From the NCBI GenBank assembly GCA_015478775.1, contig JADMKP010000008.1, forward strand, positions 372,076 through 436,075: 64,000 nucleotides of DNA, read 5' to 3'. Of this stretch, positions 44,019-54,833 are shown one piece after another. This stretch comes from Fermentimonas sp. (GTDB taxonomy: Bacteria > Bacteroidota > Bacteroidia > Bacteroidales > Dysgonomonadaceae). Below the pieces are notes generated by a model. The model was not told the DNA's origin and searched no databases. It saw nothing but the letters and a program-made list of their open reading frames with translations. The translations under genes were made by a program, and so were the position numbers. The number at the start of each line of letters is the position of its first letter. Positions within the stretch are counted from its first letter, which is position 1.

Positions 44019-44846
44019 ATGGCAATACGTAAATTAAAGCCCACTACACCGGGGCAAAGACACAAGATTATCGGTTCATTTGAAAATATCACTGCAAGTG
44101 TACCGGAGAAATCTCTTGTTGTTGGTAAAGGCGTTACAGGTGGTCGCAACAATCGCGGTAAAATGACCGTAAAAAATGTTGGTGGCGGACACAAGAGACG
44201 TTATAGATTTATCGATTTTAAGAGAACAAAAGATGGTATACCAGCCGTTGTTAAAAGTATAGAGTACGATCCAAACCGCTCGGCAAGGATTGCACTTCTT
44301 TATTATGCTGATGGTGTTAAAACTTATATTTTAGCTCCAAACGGTCTAAAGGTAGGAACCACAGTGATGTCTGGGGACAAAGCTGCCCCTGAAGTAGGAA
44401 ATGCATTGCCTTTGTCGGTAATTCCAATTGGTACAATTGTTCATAACATTGAGCTACGTCCAGGACAAGGTGCAAAAATGGCACGCTCTGCCGGAACATT
44501 TGCACAGCTTGTTTCTCGTGAGGAGAAATATGCTATTATTAAAATGCCTTCCGGAGAAGTACGTAAGATTCTTTCTGCATGTAAGGCTACGATAGGTAGT
44601 GTTGGTAATTCGGACCATGCTCTAGAACAATCAGGAAAAGCCGGTCGTTCACGTTGGCTGGGTCGCCGTCCTAATACTCGCGGGGTTGTGAAGAACCCAG
44701 TAGATCACCCGATGGGTGGTGGAGAAGGACGTGCTTCAGGTGGTCACCCAAGATCAGCCACTGGCTTATACTCTAAGGGCTTGAAAACAAGAGCTCGTAA
44801 AAAGCACTCCTCTAAGTATATAGTTGAAAAGAGGAAGAAAAAGTAA
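44019..44846 (+). CDS. rplB: 50S ribosomal protein L2
   Basis: 275 residues. Needed for subunit joining and peptidyl transfer. Landmarks: [10 protein letters not shown] start, [25 protein letters not shown], and the C-terminal [19 protein letters not shown] containing the His important for activity. Full length with the basic end [15 protein letters not shown]. Confidence 0.98.
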   Translation: MAIRKLKPTTPGQRHKIIGSFENITASVPEKSLVVGKGVTGGRNNRGKMTVKNVGGGHKRRYRFIDFKRTKDGIPAVVKSIEYDPNRSARIALLYYADGVKTYILAPNGLKVGTTVMSGDKAAPEVGNALPLSVIPIGTIVHNIELRPGQGAKMARSAGTFAQLVSREEKYAIIKMPSGEVRKILSACKATIGSVGNSDHALEQSGKAGRSRWLGRRPNTRGVVKNPVDHPMGGGEGRASGGHPRSATGLYSKGLKTRARKKHSSKYIVEKRKKK

Positions 44847-44867
44847 CTGATTAAATAGAATAAAACT

Positions 44868-45137
44868 ATGAGCAGATCATTAAAAAAAGGTCCATATATC
44901 AACCTGAATTTAGAAAAAAAGGTTCACGCCATGAATGATAGCGGTAAGAAAACTGTTGTTAAAACATGGGCCCGCGCCTCTATGATATCACCCGATTTTG
45001 TTGGACATACTATTGCAGTTCATAATGGTAATAAATTTATACCTGTATATGTAACTGAAAATATGGTGGGTCACAAGTTAGGAGAATTCGCTGTAACACG
45101 TACGTTCCGCGGTCACGCAGGCAACAGAAAGAAATAA
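44868..45137 (+). CDS. rpsS: 30S ribosomal protein S19
   Basis: 89 residues. Head protein that pairs with S13. Start [18 protein letters not shown], core [20 protein letters not shown] and end [17 protein letters not shown] are canonical. Lies 21 bp after rplB and 18 bp before rplV. Confidence 0.98.
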   Translation: MSRSLKKGPYINLNLEKKVHAMNDSGKKTVVKTWARASMISPDFVGHTIAVHNGNKFIPVYVTENMVGHKLGEFAVTRTFRGHAGNRKK

Positions 45138-45155
45138 AGATAAACAGAAAAAGAG

Positions 45156-45569
45156 ATGAGTGCTAGAAAAAGAATATCAGCCGAAAAAAGAAAAGAAGCC
45201 CGTAAAGAGGTCTCTTTAGCCGTGTTGAGAAATGTTCCGTCTTCGCCGCGTAAAATGCGATATGTTGCAGATATGGTACGTGGTATGGAAGCCTTTAAAG
45301 CATTAGGTGTATTAAAGTTTTCCAACAAAGAAGCATCAGCTAAAGTGGAGAAATTGCTTATGTCAGCTATTTCTAACTGGGAGCAAAAGAACGATCGCAA
45401 GGCAGAGACTGGCGAATTATATATTAAGACAATATCTGTGGACGAAGGTACAACTTTAAAAAGATTACGTACTGCACCGCAAGGACGTGGACACAGAATC
45501 CGTAAACGTTCTAACCATGTAACTATCGTGGTTGATACTATTAACAAAGAAGTTAAAGAACAAAATTAA
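45156..45569 (+). CDS. rplV: 50S ribosomal protein L22
   Basis: 137 residues. Its beta-hairpin lines the exit tunnel. Family signature [18 protein letters not shown] and the hairpin region [20 protein letters not shown] are intact. The N-terminus has about 20 extra basic residues ([17 protein letters not shown]), common in Bacteroidetes. Five bases before rpsC. Confidence 0.97.
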   Translation: MSARKRISAEKRKEARKEVSLAVLRNVPSSPRKMRYVADMVRGMEAFKALGVLKFSNKEASAKVEKLLMSAISNWEQKNDRKAETGELYIKTISVDEGTTLKRLRTAPQGRGHRIRKRSNHVTIVVDTINKEVKEQN

Positions 45570-45574
45570 GCAAG

Positions 45575-46351
45575 ATGGGACAAAAAGTAAATCCGATAGC
45601 AAATCGTTTGGGAATCGTCAAAGGATGGGACTCTAACTGGTATGGAGGAAATGACTATGGCGATATTTTGTTGGAAGATAACAAAATCAGAACCTATCTG
45701 AATGCCCGTCTTTCTAATGCAAGTGTATCGCGCATTGTCATCGAGAGAACATTGAAATTGGTGACAATTACTATCTGTACTGCCCGCCCAGGTATAATTA
45801 TTGGAAAAGGTGGACAAGAGGTAGACAAGCTCAAGGAAGAGCTGATGAAGATTACCGATAAAGACATTCAAATAAACATTTACGAAATCAAAAAGCCCGA
45901 GTTGGATGCTGTTATTGTAGCAAACAACGTTGCTAAACAAATTGAAGGTAAAATTGCTTACCGTAGAGCTGTTAAGATGGCTATTGCTTCAACTATGAGA
46001 ATGGGTGCTGAAGGTATCAAAATTCAGGTTTCAGGAAGATTAAACGGTGCAGAGATGGCACGTTCAGAAATGTATAAAGAGGGTAGAACTCCTCTCCACA
46101 CTTTCCGTGCTGACATCGATTATGCACTTGGTGAGGCACTTACCAAAGTAGGTTTAATTGGAGTAAAAGTTTGGATCTGCCGTGGTGAGATTTTCGGAAA
46201 GAAGGATCTTGCTCCTTCATTCTCAACATCAAAAGACAATCGTACACAAGGTGGTGGTGGTCGCAGAGGCAATCGTCAGGATGCCGGACCAGGACGTGGT
46301 GGCAAACGCGGCGGTGGCGGCGGAGGCAGAAGAAATATTAAAAAAGCTTAA
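45575..46351 (+). CDS. rpsC: 30S ribosomal protein S3
   Basis: 258 residues. KH-domain protein at the mRNA entry site. GxxG loop in [21 protein letters not shown]-terminal domain with [20 protein letters not shown] and [20 protein letters not shown]. The end carries a long Gly/Arg tail (from about residue 222, [18 protein letters not shown] and onwards) well beyond the E. coli form. Precedes rplP by 12 bp. Confidence 0.97.
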   Translation: MGQKVNPIANRLGIVKGWDSNWYGGNDYGDILLEDNKIRTYLNARLSNASVSRIVIERTLKLVTITICTARPGIIIGKGGQEVDKLKEELMKITDKDIQINIYEIKKPELDAVIVANNVAKQIEGKIAYRRAVKMAIASTMRMGAEGIKIQVSGRLNGAEMARSEMYKEGRTPLHTFRADIDYALGEALTKVGLIGVKVWICRGEIFGKKDLAPSFSTSKDNRTQGGGGRRGNRQDAGPGRGGKRGGGGGGRRNIKKA

Positions 46352-46363
46352 TAGGATATAGAG

Positions 46364-46795
46364 ATGTTACAACCTAAGAAAACAAAATTTAGAAGACAGC
46401 AAAAAGGTCGCATGAAAGGCAATGCCGGACGTGGAAACGAGCTGGCATTCGGTTCTTTTGGTATAAAATCATTACAATCTAAGTGGATTACTGGAAATCA
46501 AATTGAAGCTGCCCGTATTGCTGTAACACGTTATATGCAACGTCAGGGACAAGTTTGGGTACGTATTTTCCCAGATAAGCCTATTACAAAAAAACCAGCA
46601 GAAGTACGTATGGGTAAAGGTAAGGGTAATCCAGAAGGATTTGTAGCTCCAATAACCCCAGGAAGAATAATTTTTGAGATTGAAGGCGTTTCGTTTGAAA
46701 TTGCACAAGAGGCATTGCGTTTAGCTGCCCAAAAACTTCCGGTTACAACCAAATTTGTGGTAAGAAGAGATTATGATTATGACAAAAAATCGTAA
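46364..46795 (+). CDS. rplP: 50S ribosomal protein L16
   Basis: 143 residues. Positions tRNA in the large-subunit A site. Landmarks [40 protein letters not shown], and the [20 protein letters not shown] segment with the conserved Arg hydroxylated in some bacteria. Six bases before rpmC. Confidence 0.98.
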   Translation: MLQPKKTKFRRQQKGRMKGNAGRGNELAFGSFGIKSLQSKWITGNQIEAARIAVTRYMQRQGQVWVRIFPDKPITKKPAEVRMGKGKGNPEGFVAPITPGRIIFEIEGVSFEIAQEALRLAAQKLPVTTKFVVRRDYDYDKKS

Positions 46796-46801
46796 ACAGA
46801 G

Positions 46802-47005
46802 ATGAAAAAGCAAGAAGATATAAGAGAGCTTCCAGAAAAAGATCTGATTGAGAGATTGGATGCAGAGATTATTGAACTTAATCAGTTGCAAATTAATCAT
46901 ACAATTACACCACTCGATAATTCAGGCCTAATAAAGGAAAAACGCAGAGATATTGCCCGTATAAAGACAGAGCTGCGTGCCAGAGAATTGAAACAAGATC
47001 AATAA
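46802..47005 (+). CDS. rpmC: 50S ribosomal protein L29
   Basis: 67 residues, two helices near the tunnel exit. Start MKKQEDIRELPEKDLIERLD and end RDIARIKTELRARELKQ fit the family. The conserved Arg-rich second helix is present. Confidence 0.96.
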   Translation: MKKQEDIRELPEKDLIERLDAEIIELNQLQINHTITPLDNSGLIKEKRRDIARIKTELRARELKQDQ

Positions 47006-47013
47006 AATAGAGA

Positions 47014-47271
47014 ATGGAAACGAGAAATTTAAGAAAAGAAAAAGTCGGGGTCATTTTCAGCAATAAAATGGATAAGTCTGTAACAGTTGCTGTAAAATGG
47101 AAAGAAAAACACCCTATGTATGGGAAGTTCGTTAACAGAACGAAGAAATTTCACGCCCATGATGAGAGCAACAACTGTAACATTGGTGATACAGTTCGTA
47201 TAATGGAAACACGTCCTTTGAGTAAAACAAAGAGATGGAGAGTGGTTGAAATATTAGAAAGAGCTAAGTAA
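47014..47271 (+). CDS. rpsQ: 30S ribosomal protein S17
   Basis: 85 residues. OB-fold protein of the 16S 5' domain. Recognised by [39 protein letters not shown] and [20 protein letters not shown]. One base separates it from rplN. Confidence 0.97.
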   Translation: METRNLRKEKVGVIFSNKMDKSVTVAVKWKEKHPMYGKFVNRTKKFHAHDESNNCNIGDTVRIMETRPLSKTKRWRVVEILERAK

Positions 47272-47272
47272 T

Positions 47273-47638
47273 ATGATACAAAAAGAATCCAGATTAAAAG
47301 TGACTGACAATAGCGGTGCAAGGGAGGTTCTCTGTATCAGTGTATTGGGAGGTACAGGAAGACGTTATGCGTCGGTAGGGGATATCATAGTTGTTTCAAT
47401 TAAGAGCACAATCCCTGCGAGTGATATAAAAAAAGGTGCCGTATCAAAAGCAATTATAGTTCGCACTAAAAAAGAGATTCGTCGTAACGACGGTTCTTAT
47501 ATACGATTTGATGATAATGCTTGCGTATTACTAAATAGTGCAGGTGAAATCAGAGGAAGCCGTATCTTTGGACCCGTTGCTCGTGAACTCAGAAACACGA
47601 ACATGAAGATTGTATCATTAGCTCCTGAAGTATTATAA
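47273..47638 (+). CDS. rplN: 50S ribosomal protein L14
   Basis: 121 residues, at the intersubunit bridge and the docking site of silencing factor RsfS. Start [20 protein letters not shown], middle [20 protein letters not shown] and end TRIFGP-type block ([12 protein letters not shown]) are canonical. Confidence 0.98.
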   Translation: MIQKESRLKVTDNSGAREVLCISVLGGTGRRYASVGDIIVVSIKSTIPASDIKKGAVSKAIIVRTKKEIRRNDGSYIRFDDNACVLLNSAGEIRGSRIFGPVARELRNTNMKIVSLAPEVL

Positions 47639-47659
47639 TCTATTAATCAATCACAGGCA

Positions 47660-47980
47660 ATGACAAAATTACATATAAAGAAAGGTGATACGGTTTACGT
47701 TAATTCCGGAGAAGACAAAGGAAAGACCGGCCGCGTACTTGAGGTTCTAATTAACAAGAACAGAGCTATTGTGGAAGGCGTAAACGTTGTATCGAAACAT
47801 GCAAAACCAAGCGCTCAAAATCCTAATGGAGGTATTGAAAAGAAAGAAGCTTCAGTGCATCTTTCTAACTTAAACCCAGTGGATCCTAAAACAGGAAAGC
47901 CCACTCGCGTTGGTAGAAAATTAGATAGTAAAGGCAAAAACGTTCGTTACGCAAAAAGATCCGGGGAGGAAATGAAATGA
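47660..47980 (+). CDS. rplX: 50S ribosomal protein L24
   Basis: 106 residues. Assembly initiator near the tunnel exit with a KOW motif ([20 protein letters not shown]). The block [20 protein letters not shown] is typical. Overlaps rplE by four bases (ATGA). Confidence 0.97.
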   Translation: MTKLHIKKGDTVYVNSGEDKGKTGRVLEVLINKNRAIVEGVNVVSKHAKPSAQNPNGGIEKKEASVHLSNLNPVDPKTGKPTRVGRKLDSKGKNVRYAKRSGEEMK

Positions 47981-48549
47981 GTGAAACTACAATAACATAC
48001 GAAGTAAGTCTGAAAAAGGACTACAATGAGCGTATTGTTCCCGCTTTGATGAAAGAATTCAACTATACATCTGTAATGCAGGTACCACGCCTAGAGAAGA
48101 TTGTTATAAATCAGGGTTTAGGTGCTGCAGTTGCTGATAAAAAAATCATTGAAACAGCGATAAACGAACTTACAGCTATAACTGGACAAAAAGCAGTAGC
48201 GACAATTTCAAAAAAGGATATTTCGAATTTCAAGCTACGTAAAAAAATGCCAATTGGTGCTAGAGTTACATTGCGTAACGATAAAATGTATGAATTCCTA
48301 GAAAGATTAGTTCGCGTATCACTACCACGTATACGTGACTTCAAAGGGATTGCTTCTAAATTTGACGGTGGGGGTAACTATACTCTTGGAATTGAAGAAC
48401 AGATTATCTTTCCTGAGATAAATATCGAAAATGTGGCAAGAATTCAAGGAATGAATATTACTTTTGTAACAAATGCTCATACTGACGAAGAGGGTTATGC
48501 TCTTTTAAAAGCGTTTGGATTACCATTTAGAACAAAACAAAATCAATAA
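47977..48549 (+). CDS. rplE: 50S ribosomal protein L5
   Basis: 190 residues. Binds 5S rRNA and contacts P-site tRNA. Landmarks [58 protein letters not shown] and the end [15 protein letters not shown]. Three bases before rpsN. Confidence 0.98.
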   Translation: MSETTITYEVSLKKDYNERIVPALMKEFNYTSVMQVPRLEKIVINQGLGAAVADKKIIETAINELTAITGQKAVATISKKDISNFKLRKKMPIGARVTLRNDKMYEFLERLVRVSLPRIRDFKGIASKFDGGGNYTLGIEEQIIFPEINIENVARIQGMNITFVTNAHTDEEGYALLKAFGLPFRTKQNQ

Positions 48550-48552
48550 ATA

Positions 48553-48822
48553 ATGGCAAAAGAATCAATGAAAGCCCGCGAGGTGAAGAGAGCTAAAATG
48601 GTTGCCCGTTATGCAGAGAAAAGAGCAAAGTATCTTGCAGAAGGTAATTATGAAGCACTCCAATCTATTCCAAAAAATGCCTCTCCTGTACGTTTACACA
48701 ATCGTTGTAAAATAACAGGAAGACCTAAAGGATATATGCGCCAATTTGGCCTATCTCGTATCCAGTTTAGAGAAATGGCATCACAAGGTTTAATTCCTGG
48801 GGTAAAAAAAGCGAGCTGGTAA
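48553..48822 (+). CDS. rpsN: 30S ribosomal protein S14, zinc-free type
   Basis: 89 residues. The longer form without the CxxC zinc ribbon: only one Cys, in [20 protein letters not shown]. The end [17 protein letters not shown] is typical. Zinc independence is read directly from the missing cysteines. A gap of 52 bp follows before rpsH. Confidence 0.98.
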   Translation: MAKESMKAREVKRAKMVARYAEKRAKYLAEGNYEALQSIPKNASPVRLHNRCKITGRPKGYMRQFGLSRIQFREMASQGLIPGVKKASW

Positions 48823-48874
48823 GAGAATTATAAATATTGTCCCGGTAGTCGGGATCAATTTAAACTATTAAAAT

Positions 48875-49270
48875 ATGACAGATCCAATAGCAGATTATTT
48901 GACGCGGTTACGCAATGCTATCCAGGCGAAACATCGTGTGGTAGAGATACCCGCATCGAATCTAAAAAAAGATATCACTAAGATTCTTTTTGAAAAAGGA
49001 TACATACTTAATTATAAGTTTGTAGACAATGGTCCTCAAGGTACTATTATGGTTGCTTTGAAATATGATCCAATTAACAAAGTTAACGCGATCAAGAAAT
49101 TAGAGCGCATTTCATCTCCTGGTTTACGTCAGTATGTAGGGCATAAAGAATTGCCTCGCGTACTTAACGGGTTAGGAATTGCCATTCTTTCTACTTCAAA
49201 CGGAGTAATGACTGATAAAGAGGCTCGCGAGAAAAAAGTGGGTGGTGAAGTATTATGTTTCGTTTATTAA
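48875..49270 (+). CDS. rpsH: 30S ribosomal protein S8
   Basis: 131 residues. Central-domain 16S binder and, in E. coli, the translational repressor of the spc genes. Start [20 protein letters not shown] and end [19 protein letters not shown] fit the family exactly. Confidence 0.98.
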   Translation: MTDPIADYLTRLRNAIQAKHRVVEIPASNLKKDITKILFEKGYILNYKFVDNGPQGTIMVALKYDPINKVNAIKKLERISSPGLRQYVGHKELPRVLNGLGIAILSTSNGVMTDKEAREKKVGGEVLCFVY

Positions 49271-49288
49271 TTTGAAGGAGAAGAAAGT

Positions 49289-49843
49289 ATGTCAAGAATA
49301 GGAAAATTGCCCATTACATTCCCTGCAGGTGTAACAGTTACACTAGGAGAAAATCAAGTGGTTACAGTAAAAGGACCTAAGGGAGAGTTGAAACAGCAAC
49401 TTCGTGAAAATGTAAATGTAGAAATAAATGGTGACGAAATTGTCATTGGAAGAGCAAACGAATCGAAAGAAAGTCGCTCAATGCACGGACTATACCGCTC
49501 ACTATTAAATAATATGGTTATTGGCGTTTCGGAAGGTTTTCGTAAAGAACTGGAACTTGTTGGGGTTGGTTATCGTGTATCTAACGTAGGCCAAATTTTA
49601 GAGTTATCACTTGGTTTTTCACATAATATATTTCTTCAGTTACCTGATGAGATAAAAATAGAAACTAAGATGGAAAGAAACAAGAACCCACTTATTTTGC
49701 TTGAGTCTTGTGACAAACAATTACTGGGACAAGTATGTGCAAAAATTCGCTCATTCCGTAAACCTGAACCTTATAAAGGAAAGGGTGTACGCTTTGTAGG
49801 AGAAGATGTACGTCGTAAATCCGGTAAAACGGCATCTAAATAA
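49289..49843 (+). CDS. rplF: 50S ribosomal protein L6
   Basis: 184 residues, two related domains near the GTPase centre. Landmarks SRIGKLPITFPAGVTVTLG, SMHGLYRSLLNNMVIGVSEG and the end EPYKGKGVRFVGEDVRRKSG. Confidence 0.98.
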   Translation: MSRIGKLPITFPAGVTVTLGENQVVTVKGPKGELKQQLRENVNVEINGDEIVIGRANESKESRSMHGLYRSLLNNMVIGVSEGFRKELELVGVGYRVSNVGQILELSLGFSHNIFLQLPDEIKIETKMERNKNPLILLESCDKQLLGQVCAKIRSFRKPEPYKGKGVRFVGEDVRRKSGKTASK

Positions 49844-49865
49844 TTTTACGTAAACTGAAATCGCA

Positions 49866-50210
49866 ATGATAACAAAAAACGAAAGAAGATTAAAAATAAA
49901 GACTCGTGTTCGCGGTAAAATTAGTGGCACACCGGAAACTCCGCGTCTTACCGTTTATAGAAGTAATAAACAGATATATGCTCAGGTAATTGATGACTTA
50001 AGCGGTAAAACTTTAGCTTCAGCATCATCACTAAAGATTGAAGATAAACTTCCTAAAATAGAGATAGCTGCAAAAGTTGGTGAACTTATTGCTCAAAGTG
50101 CAAAAGAAGCTGGTGTAGAAAAAGTTGCTTTTGACAGAAACGGTTATCTGTATCATGGAAGAATTAAAGAACTGGCTGATGCCGCTCGTAAAGGAGGACT
50201 TAAATTTTAA
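49866..50210 (+). CDS. rplR: 50S ribosomal protein L18
   Basis: 114 residues, 5S rRNA binder. Recognised by [20 protein letters not shown] and the end [20 protein letters not shown]. Five bases before rpsE. Confidence 0.98.
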   Translation: MITKNERRLKIKTRVRGKISGTPETPRLTVYRSNKQIYAQVIDDLSGKTLASASSLKIEDKLPKIEIAAKVGELIAQSAKEAGVEKVAFDRNGYLYHGRIKELADAARKGGLKF

Positions 50211-50215
50211 CGATT

Positions 50216-50734
50216 ATGGCTAGAGTAAGTAATAAAGTAACAACAACAAACGACATCGAATTAAAAGACCGTTTAGTGGCTATTAATCGTACCACCAAAG
50301 TTACAAAGGGAGGACGTACGTTCACATTTGCTGCTATGGTAGTGGTAGGTGACGAAGATGGCATAGTAGGCTGGGGACTAGGTAAAGCAGGTGAGGTTGC
50401 AACAGCAATTGCAAAAGGTGTTGAAGCAGCCAAGAAGAATCTTATTAAAGTACCTGTACATAAAGGAACTATACCACATCAGCAAATTTCACGCTTTAGC
50501 GGTGCTGAGGTATTTCTTAAACCAGCAGTTACTGGAACAGGAGTTAAAGCAGGTGGTGCAATGCGTGCTGTACTTGAGAGTGTGGGTGTAACGGACGTTC
50601 TTGCAAAGAGTAAGGGTTCTTCTAATCCTCACAACCTTGTTAAGGCAACAATTCTGGCATTAACAGAAATGAGAGATCCTCTTACTGTTGCCCAAAATAG
50701 AGGCATAAGTGTAGACAAAGTATTTAACGGATAA
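50216..50734 (+). CDS. rpsE: 30S ribosomal protein S5
   Basis: 172 residues, at the mRNA entrance and important for accuracy. Landmarks [40 protein letters not shown] and [20 protein letters not shown]. Confidence 0.98.
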   Translation: MARVSNKVTTTNDIELKDRLVAINRTTKVTKGGRTFTFAAMVVVGDEDGIVGWGLGKAGEVATAIAKGVEAAKKNLIKVPVHKGTIPHQQISRFSGAEVFLKPAVTGTGVKAGGAMRAVLESVGVTDVLAKSKGSSNPHNLVKATILALTEMRDPLTVAQNRGISVDKVFNG

Positions 50735-50747
50735 AAAGGAAACTGAA

Positions 50748-50924
50748 ATGGCTAAGATTAAAGTTAAACAGACAAAAAGCAGAATTGGTGCTCCTATAGA
50801 TCAAAAAAGAACGTTAGATGCTCTAGGACTAACCAAAATGAACAGAGTGGTTGAACATGACGATACTCCTTCTATAAGAGGACTTATTAATAAGGTTCAC
50901 CATTTGGTAACTGTAATAGATTAA
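50748..50924 (+). CDS. rpmD: 50S ribosomal protein L30
   Basis: A short gene of 58 codons plus stop, read directly between rpsE and rplO. The product starts MAKIKVKQTKSRIGAPIDQK and continues TLDALGLTKMNRVVEHDD, ending HHLVTVID, all typical of L30. It lies 13 bp after rpsE and 30 bp before rplO. Confidence 0.95.
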   Translation: MAKIKVKQTKSRIGAPIDQKRTLDALGLTKMNRVVEHDDTPSIRGLINKVHHLVTVID

Positions 50925-50954
50925 GATATATAAACGGTTAAAAAGATATATAAA

Positions 50955-51401
50955 ATGGATTTATCGAATTTAAAACCGGCTGCGGGTGCTACTAAATCAT
51001 CAACCAGAATCGGACGTGGTGAAGGCTCTGGCAAAGGTGGTACTTCAACAAAAGGACATAAAGGTCAAAAATCAAGATCAGGATATTCAAAAAAAGTTGG
51101 TTTCGAAGGTGGACAGATGCCATTACAGCGCAGGGTTCCGAAATTCGGATTCAAACCTCTTAATAGAATTGAATACAAAGCTATCAATATCGAAACACTT
51201 CAGGAGTTGGCTGATGCTAATAAGCTCACCAAAATAGACCGGAAGGTGTTGATGGATGCAGGTCTTGTTACCGGTAAACATTTAGTTAAAATATTAGGTA
51301 GAGGTACATTAACTGCCAAACTTGAAGTTGAGGCAAACGCATTCTCTAAGTCAGCTGAACAGGCAATTACCAATGTTGGTGGAACTGCAGTAAAACTCTA
51401 A
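50955..51401 (+). CDS. rplO: 50S ribosomal protein L15
   Basis: 148 residues, a late assembly protein of the large subunit. Start [20 protein letters not shown], then the Gly/Lys-rich [20 protein letters not shown] and [20 protein letters not shown]. The secY start is 4 bp downstream. Confidence 0.98.
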   Translation: MDLSNLKPAAGATKSSTRIGRGEGSGKGGTSTKGHKGQKSRSGYSKKVGFEGGQMPLQRRVPKFGFKPLNRIEYKAINIETLQELADANKLTKIDRKVLMDAGLVTGKHLVKILGRGTLTAKLEVEANAFSKSAEQAITNVGGTAVKL

Positions 51402-51405
51402 GAAA

Positions 51406-52728
51406 ATGGGATTTGTACAAACAGTAAAAAACATTTGGAAGATAGAAGATCTTAGACAAAGACTTCTGATAACTATTGGATTTATTGCCATATATCGGTT
51501 TGGGTCATTTGTTGTATTACCAGGGATTAACCCAGAAGCACTAGTTTCATTACAACAGAATGCTAGCACAGGTTTATTAAGCCTATTGGATATGTTCTCA
51601 GGTGGTGCATTTTCTAATGCATCAATTTTTGCACTAGGAATTATGCCTTATATCTCTGCATCAATCGTAATGCAGTTGTTGGGTATAGCTGTTCCTTCTT
51701 TTCAGAAGATGCAACGTGAAGGTGAGAGCGGACGTACTAAAATTAATCAGTACACACGTTATCTTACTGTAGCAATTCTTCTAATTCAGGGTCCTGCATA
51801 TTTATATGGTGCTGTTGGTGCAGCTATTCCAGGGGGTTTCTGGGATTGGGTATTGCCTTCAACAATAATTCTTGCCGGTGGAAGTATGTTTGTACTATGG
51901 CTTGGTGAGCGTATTACCGATAAAGGAATTGGAAACGGAATTTCGTTTGTTATTTTAATTGGTATTATTGCACGTCTTCCACACTCTTTGGTAGCTGAAT
52001 TCGATCGTTTGGTGAATGCACCTGGTGGTCTTGTTTTATTACTTCTAGAGTTGTTATTTCTTGTAGCTGTAACAGCTGCTGCTATCATGCTTGTTCAGGG
52101 TGTAAGAAGAGTTCCTGTTCAGTATGCAAAACGCATTGTTGGAAATAAACAGTATGGTGGGGTAAGACAATATATTCCTCTAAAGGTTAACGCGGCTAAT
52201 GTGATGCCTATCATTTTTGCACAAGCATTAATGTTTATTCCGCTAACCCTCGCACAGTTTTCTGTGAGCGAAGGAGGCGGCTTTTTTGCAGCACTTATGA
52301 ACCCTGGCAGTTTCTGGTATAACTTGATATTTGCTTTGTTGATTATAGCATTCACATGGTTCTATACAGCTATTACTGTTAACCCAGTACAAATGGCAGA
52401 AGATTTGAAACGTAATAACGGATTTATTCCGGGTGTGAAACCAGGTAAGAAAACGGCAGAGTATATCGACACAGTTATGTCGAGAATTACACTACCTGGC
52501 TCTTGCTTCCTTGCTATAGTAGCTATACTACCTGCTTTTGCAGGGCTTATGGGAATTAATTCTATGTTTGCTCAATTCTTTGGGGGAACATCACTATTAA
52601 TTCTTGTTGGTGTAGTTCTTGATACTTTGCAACAAATTGAAAGTCATTTATTGATGCGTCATTATGACGGCTTCCTTAAATCAGGAGCAAAGATTAAAGG
52701 TAGAACTGGATCAGCTGCAGTTTATTAA
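51406..52728 (+). CDS. secY: Protein translocase subunit SecY
   Basis: 440 residues with ten membrane helices; the channel of the Sec translocon. Landmarks: FGSFVVLPGINPEAL, FALGIMPYISASIVMQLLG (plug and pore region), the basic cytoplasmic loop REGESGRTKINQYTRYLT, and GFIPGVKPGKKTAEYID before the last helices. It overlaps the map start by one base (TAATG), which suggests coupled translation. Confidence 0.98.
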   Translation: MGFVQTVKNIWKIEDLRQRLLITIGFIAIYRFGSFVVLPGINPEALVSLQQNASTGLLSLLDMFSGGAFSNASIFALGIMPYISASIVMQLLGIAVPSFQKMQREGESGRTKINQYTRYLTVAILLIQGPAYLYGAVGAAIPGGFWDWVLPSTIILAGGSMFVLWLGERITDKGIGNGISFVILIGIIARLPHSLVAEFDRLVNAPGGLVLLLLELLFLVAVTAAAIMLVQGVRRVPVQYAKRIVGNKQYGGVRQYIPLKVNAANVMPIIFAQALMFIPLTLAQFSVSEGGGFFAALMNPGSFWYNLIFALLIIAFTWFYTAITVNPVQMAEDLKRNNGFIPGVKPGKKTAEYIDTVMSRITLPGSCFLAIVAILPAFAGLMGINSMFAQFFGGTSLLILVGVVLDTLQQIESHLLMRHYDGFLKSGAKIKGRTGSAAVY

Positions 52729-53519
52729 TGTCAGATTATATGGATAGCAAAATGATTATACTGAAAACCGACGAAGAAATTGAGTTTATGCGTGAAGCGA
52801 ACCGATTAGTGGGGAAGACACTTGGAGAGTTGTCTAATTACATTAAACCGGGGGTTACAACGTTGCAGCTTGACAAAATTGCGGAAGAATTTATCAGAGA
52901 TCATGGCGCTGTTCCCACTTTTCTAGGATATGGTGGTTTCCCAAATTCATTATGTACTTCAGTAAACGAAAACGTGGTACATGGTATTCCAAATAACACT
53001 CCTCTTAAAGATGGTGATGTTGTTTCAATAGATTGTGGTACTCAGCTCCGTGGATTTTGTGGTGATTCGGCTTACACTTTTTGTGTAGGTGAGGTATGTG
53101 CAGAAGTGAAAGCACTTTTGCAGACTACGAAAGAATCACTCTATAAAGGGATTGAGAATGCAAAGGAGAATGGGAGAATTGGAGATATAGGTTCAACAAT
53201 ACAAGAGTATTGTGAAAAAAGAGGATATTCAGTTGTTCGGGAACTGGTAGGCCATGGAATTGGTCGCCAGATGCACGAAGCCCCCGAAGTTCCTAATTAC
53301 GGTAAAAGGGGTACAGGCCCTATCATTAAAAATGGTATGTGCATAGCAATTGAACCGATGATTAATATGGGTGGCAAGAAAGTAGTATTTGAAAACGATG
53401 GATGGACAGTGCGTACTAAAGATCGCAAACCATCTGCTCATTTCGAACACACAGTAGCTATTCGCAACGGTAAAGCTGATATACTCTCAACATTTGAATT
53501 TATAAATGAGACAAATTAA
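52728..53519 (+). CDS. map: Methionine aminopeptidase type I
   Basis: 263 residues. Removes the initiator Met. Metal ligands sit in VVSIDCGTQLRGFCGDSAYT (two Asp), VGHGIGRQMHEAPEVPN (His), AIEPMINMG (Glu) and HFEHTVAI (Glu). The start overlaps secY; in-frame ATGs at 52740 and 52752 are possible alternatives. The secY-map-infA order without adk is the Bacteroidetes pattern. Confidence 0.97.
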   Translation: MSDYMDSKMIILKTDEEIEFMREANRLVGKTLGELSNYIKPGVTTLQLDKIAEEFIRDHGAVPTFLGYGGFPNSLCTSVNENVVHGIPNNTPLKDGDVVSIDCGTQLRGFCGDSAYTFCVGEVCAEVKALLQTTKESLYKGIENAKENGRIGDIGSTIQEYCEKRGYSVVRELVGHGIGRQMHEAPEVPNYGKRGTGPIIKNGMCIAIEPMINMGGKKVVFENDGWTVRTKDRKPSAHFEHTVAIRNGKADILSTFEFINETN

Positions 53520-53541
53520 TTAAACAATAAAGCAGAGATTC

Positions 53542-53760
53542 ATGGCTAAACAATCATCAATTGAACAGGACGGAACAATTATTGAGGCATTATCAAATGC
53601 TATGTTTCGTGTTGAATTAGAAAATGGGCATGAGATCACCGCTCATATTTCGGGAAAGATGCGTATGCATTATATTCGTATTTTGCCCGGTGACAGAGTG
53701 AGGGTTGAAATTTCGCCCTACGATCTTTCTAAGGGTAGGATTTCGTTCAGATATAAGTAA
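53542..53760 (+). CDS. infA: Translation initiation factor IF-1
   Basis: 72 residues, OB fold that occupies the A site during initiation. Sequence runs [40 protein letters not shown], and ends [13 protein letters not shown]. An intergenic stretch of 111 bp follows, before rpmJ. Confidence 0.98.
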   Translation: MAKQSSIEQDGTIIEALSNAMFRVELENGHEITAHISGKMRMHYIRILPGDRVRVEISPYDLSKGRISFRYK

Positions 53761-53871
53761 ATTAGTTGTCAGTAGACTAATTATTCAGTTCTGACAATAG
53801 AGAAACAGTATAAAACAGAGGACCTGAAATTTCAGGAGAAAAACAAGTAACGAAAAATAAAATTATAAGAT

Positions 53872-53988
53872 ATGAAAGTAAGAGCTTCTTTAAAGAAACG
53901 TTCGGCCGATTGCAAAATAGTAAGGAGAAAGGGCCGGTTATATATTATAAATAAAAAGAATCCCAAGTTTAAACAACGTCAGGGATAA
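53872..53988 (+). CDS. rpmJ: 50S ribosomal protein L36, zinc-free type
   Basis: A 38-codon gene read directly from the sequence. The product begins [20 protein letters not shown] and ends [11 protein letters not shown]. It keeps only one Cys (C14) and lacks the other zinc ligands, so it is the C-minus form. It lies 36 bp before rpsM. Confidence 0.95.
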   Translation: MKVRASLKKRSADCKIVRRKGRLYIINKKNPKFKQRQG

Positions 53989-54024
53989 ATAGTATATCAT
54001 TGTAATCAAATAATTAAATTATAT

Positions 54025-54405
54025 ATGGCTATAAGAATTGTTGGTGTCGATCTGCCGCAGAATAAGAGGGGTGAAGTTGCCCTTACATATATTTATGGAA
54101 TCGGAAGTAGTGCAGCTAACACCATTTTAACAAAAGCAGAGGTTGATAGAAATATCAAAGTGAAAGACTGGACTGACGATCAGGCAGCCCGAATACGTGA
54201 AATCATATCCACAGATTTTAAGGTGGAAGGAGATTTACGATCTGAAGTTCAAACGAACATTAAGCGATTAATGGACATTGGTTGTTATCGTGGCATACGT
54301 CATCGTATAGGTTTACCTGTACGTGGACAGAGTACAAAAAATAATGCTCGTACACGCAAGGGAAGAAAGAAAACCGTTGCTAACAAGAAAAAAGCTACTA
54401 AATAA
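54025..54405 (+). CDS. rpsM: 30S ribosomal protein S13
   Basis: 126 residues, head protein contacting P-site tRNA and the 50S. Start [20 protein letters not shown], middle [20 protein letters not shown] and the tail [17 protein letters not shown] are canonical. Confidence 0.98.
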   Translation: MAIRIVGVDLPQNKRGEVALTYIYGIGSSAANTILTKAEVDRNIKVKDWTDDQAARIREIISTDFKVEGDLRSEVQTNIKRLMDIGCYRGIRHRIGLPVRGQSTKNNARTRKGRKKTVANKKKATK

Positions 54406-54417
54406 TAAATAAGGAAC

Positions 54418-54807
54418 ATGGCAAAAAGAACAGTTGCAGCAAAAAAAAGAAATGTAAAAGTTTCAGCGGTCGGACAGGCTCACATTTCTTCATCATTCAA
54501 CAACATTATTGTTTCGTTGACTAACGAAGATGGCGAAGTTATAAGTTGGTCATCGGCAGGAAAAATGGGATTCAGAAGTTCCAAAAAAAACACCCCCTAT
54601 GCAGCACAAATGGTTGCATCAGATTGCTCTAAAGTAGCATATGATTTAGGCCTGAGAAAGGTGAAAGCATACGTAAAAGGTCCCGGAAACGGTCGTGAAT
54701 CTGCAATCAGAACAATTCACGGATCAGGTATCGAAGTTACTGAGATTGTAGATGTGACACCACTACCTCATAACGGTTGCCGTCCTCCGAAAGCCAGAAA
54801 AGTTTAA
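54418..54807 (+). CDS. rpsK: 30S ribosomal protein S11
   Basis: 129 residues, platform protein near the E site. Landmarks [40 protein letters not shown] and the end [18 protein letters not shown]. Confidence 0.98.
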   Translation: MAKRTVAAKKRNVKVSAVGQAHISSSFNNIIVSLTNEDGEVISWSSAGKMGFRSSKKNTPYAAQMVASDCSKVAYDLGLRKVKAYVKGPGNGRESAIRTIHGSGIEVTEIVDVTPLPHNGCRPPKARKV

Positions 54808-54833
54808 TTAAAAGATAATATAAGTTTGTAAAA

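Noticed and set aside
46240-46340. Gly-codon-rich DNA at the end of rpsC as a repeat element
   Set aside because: It is simply the Gly/Arg-rich tail of S3, without a regular DNA unit.
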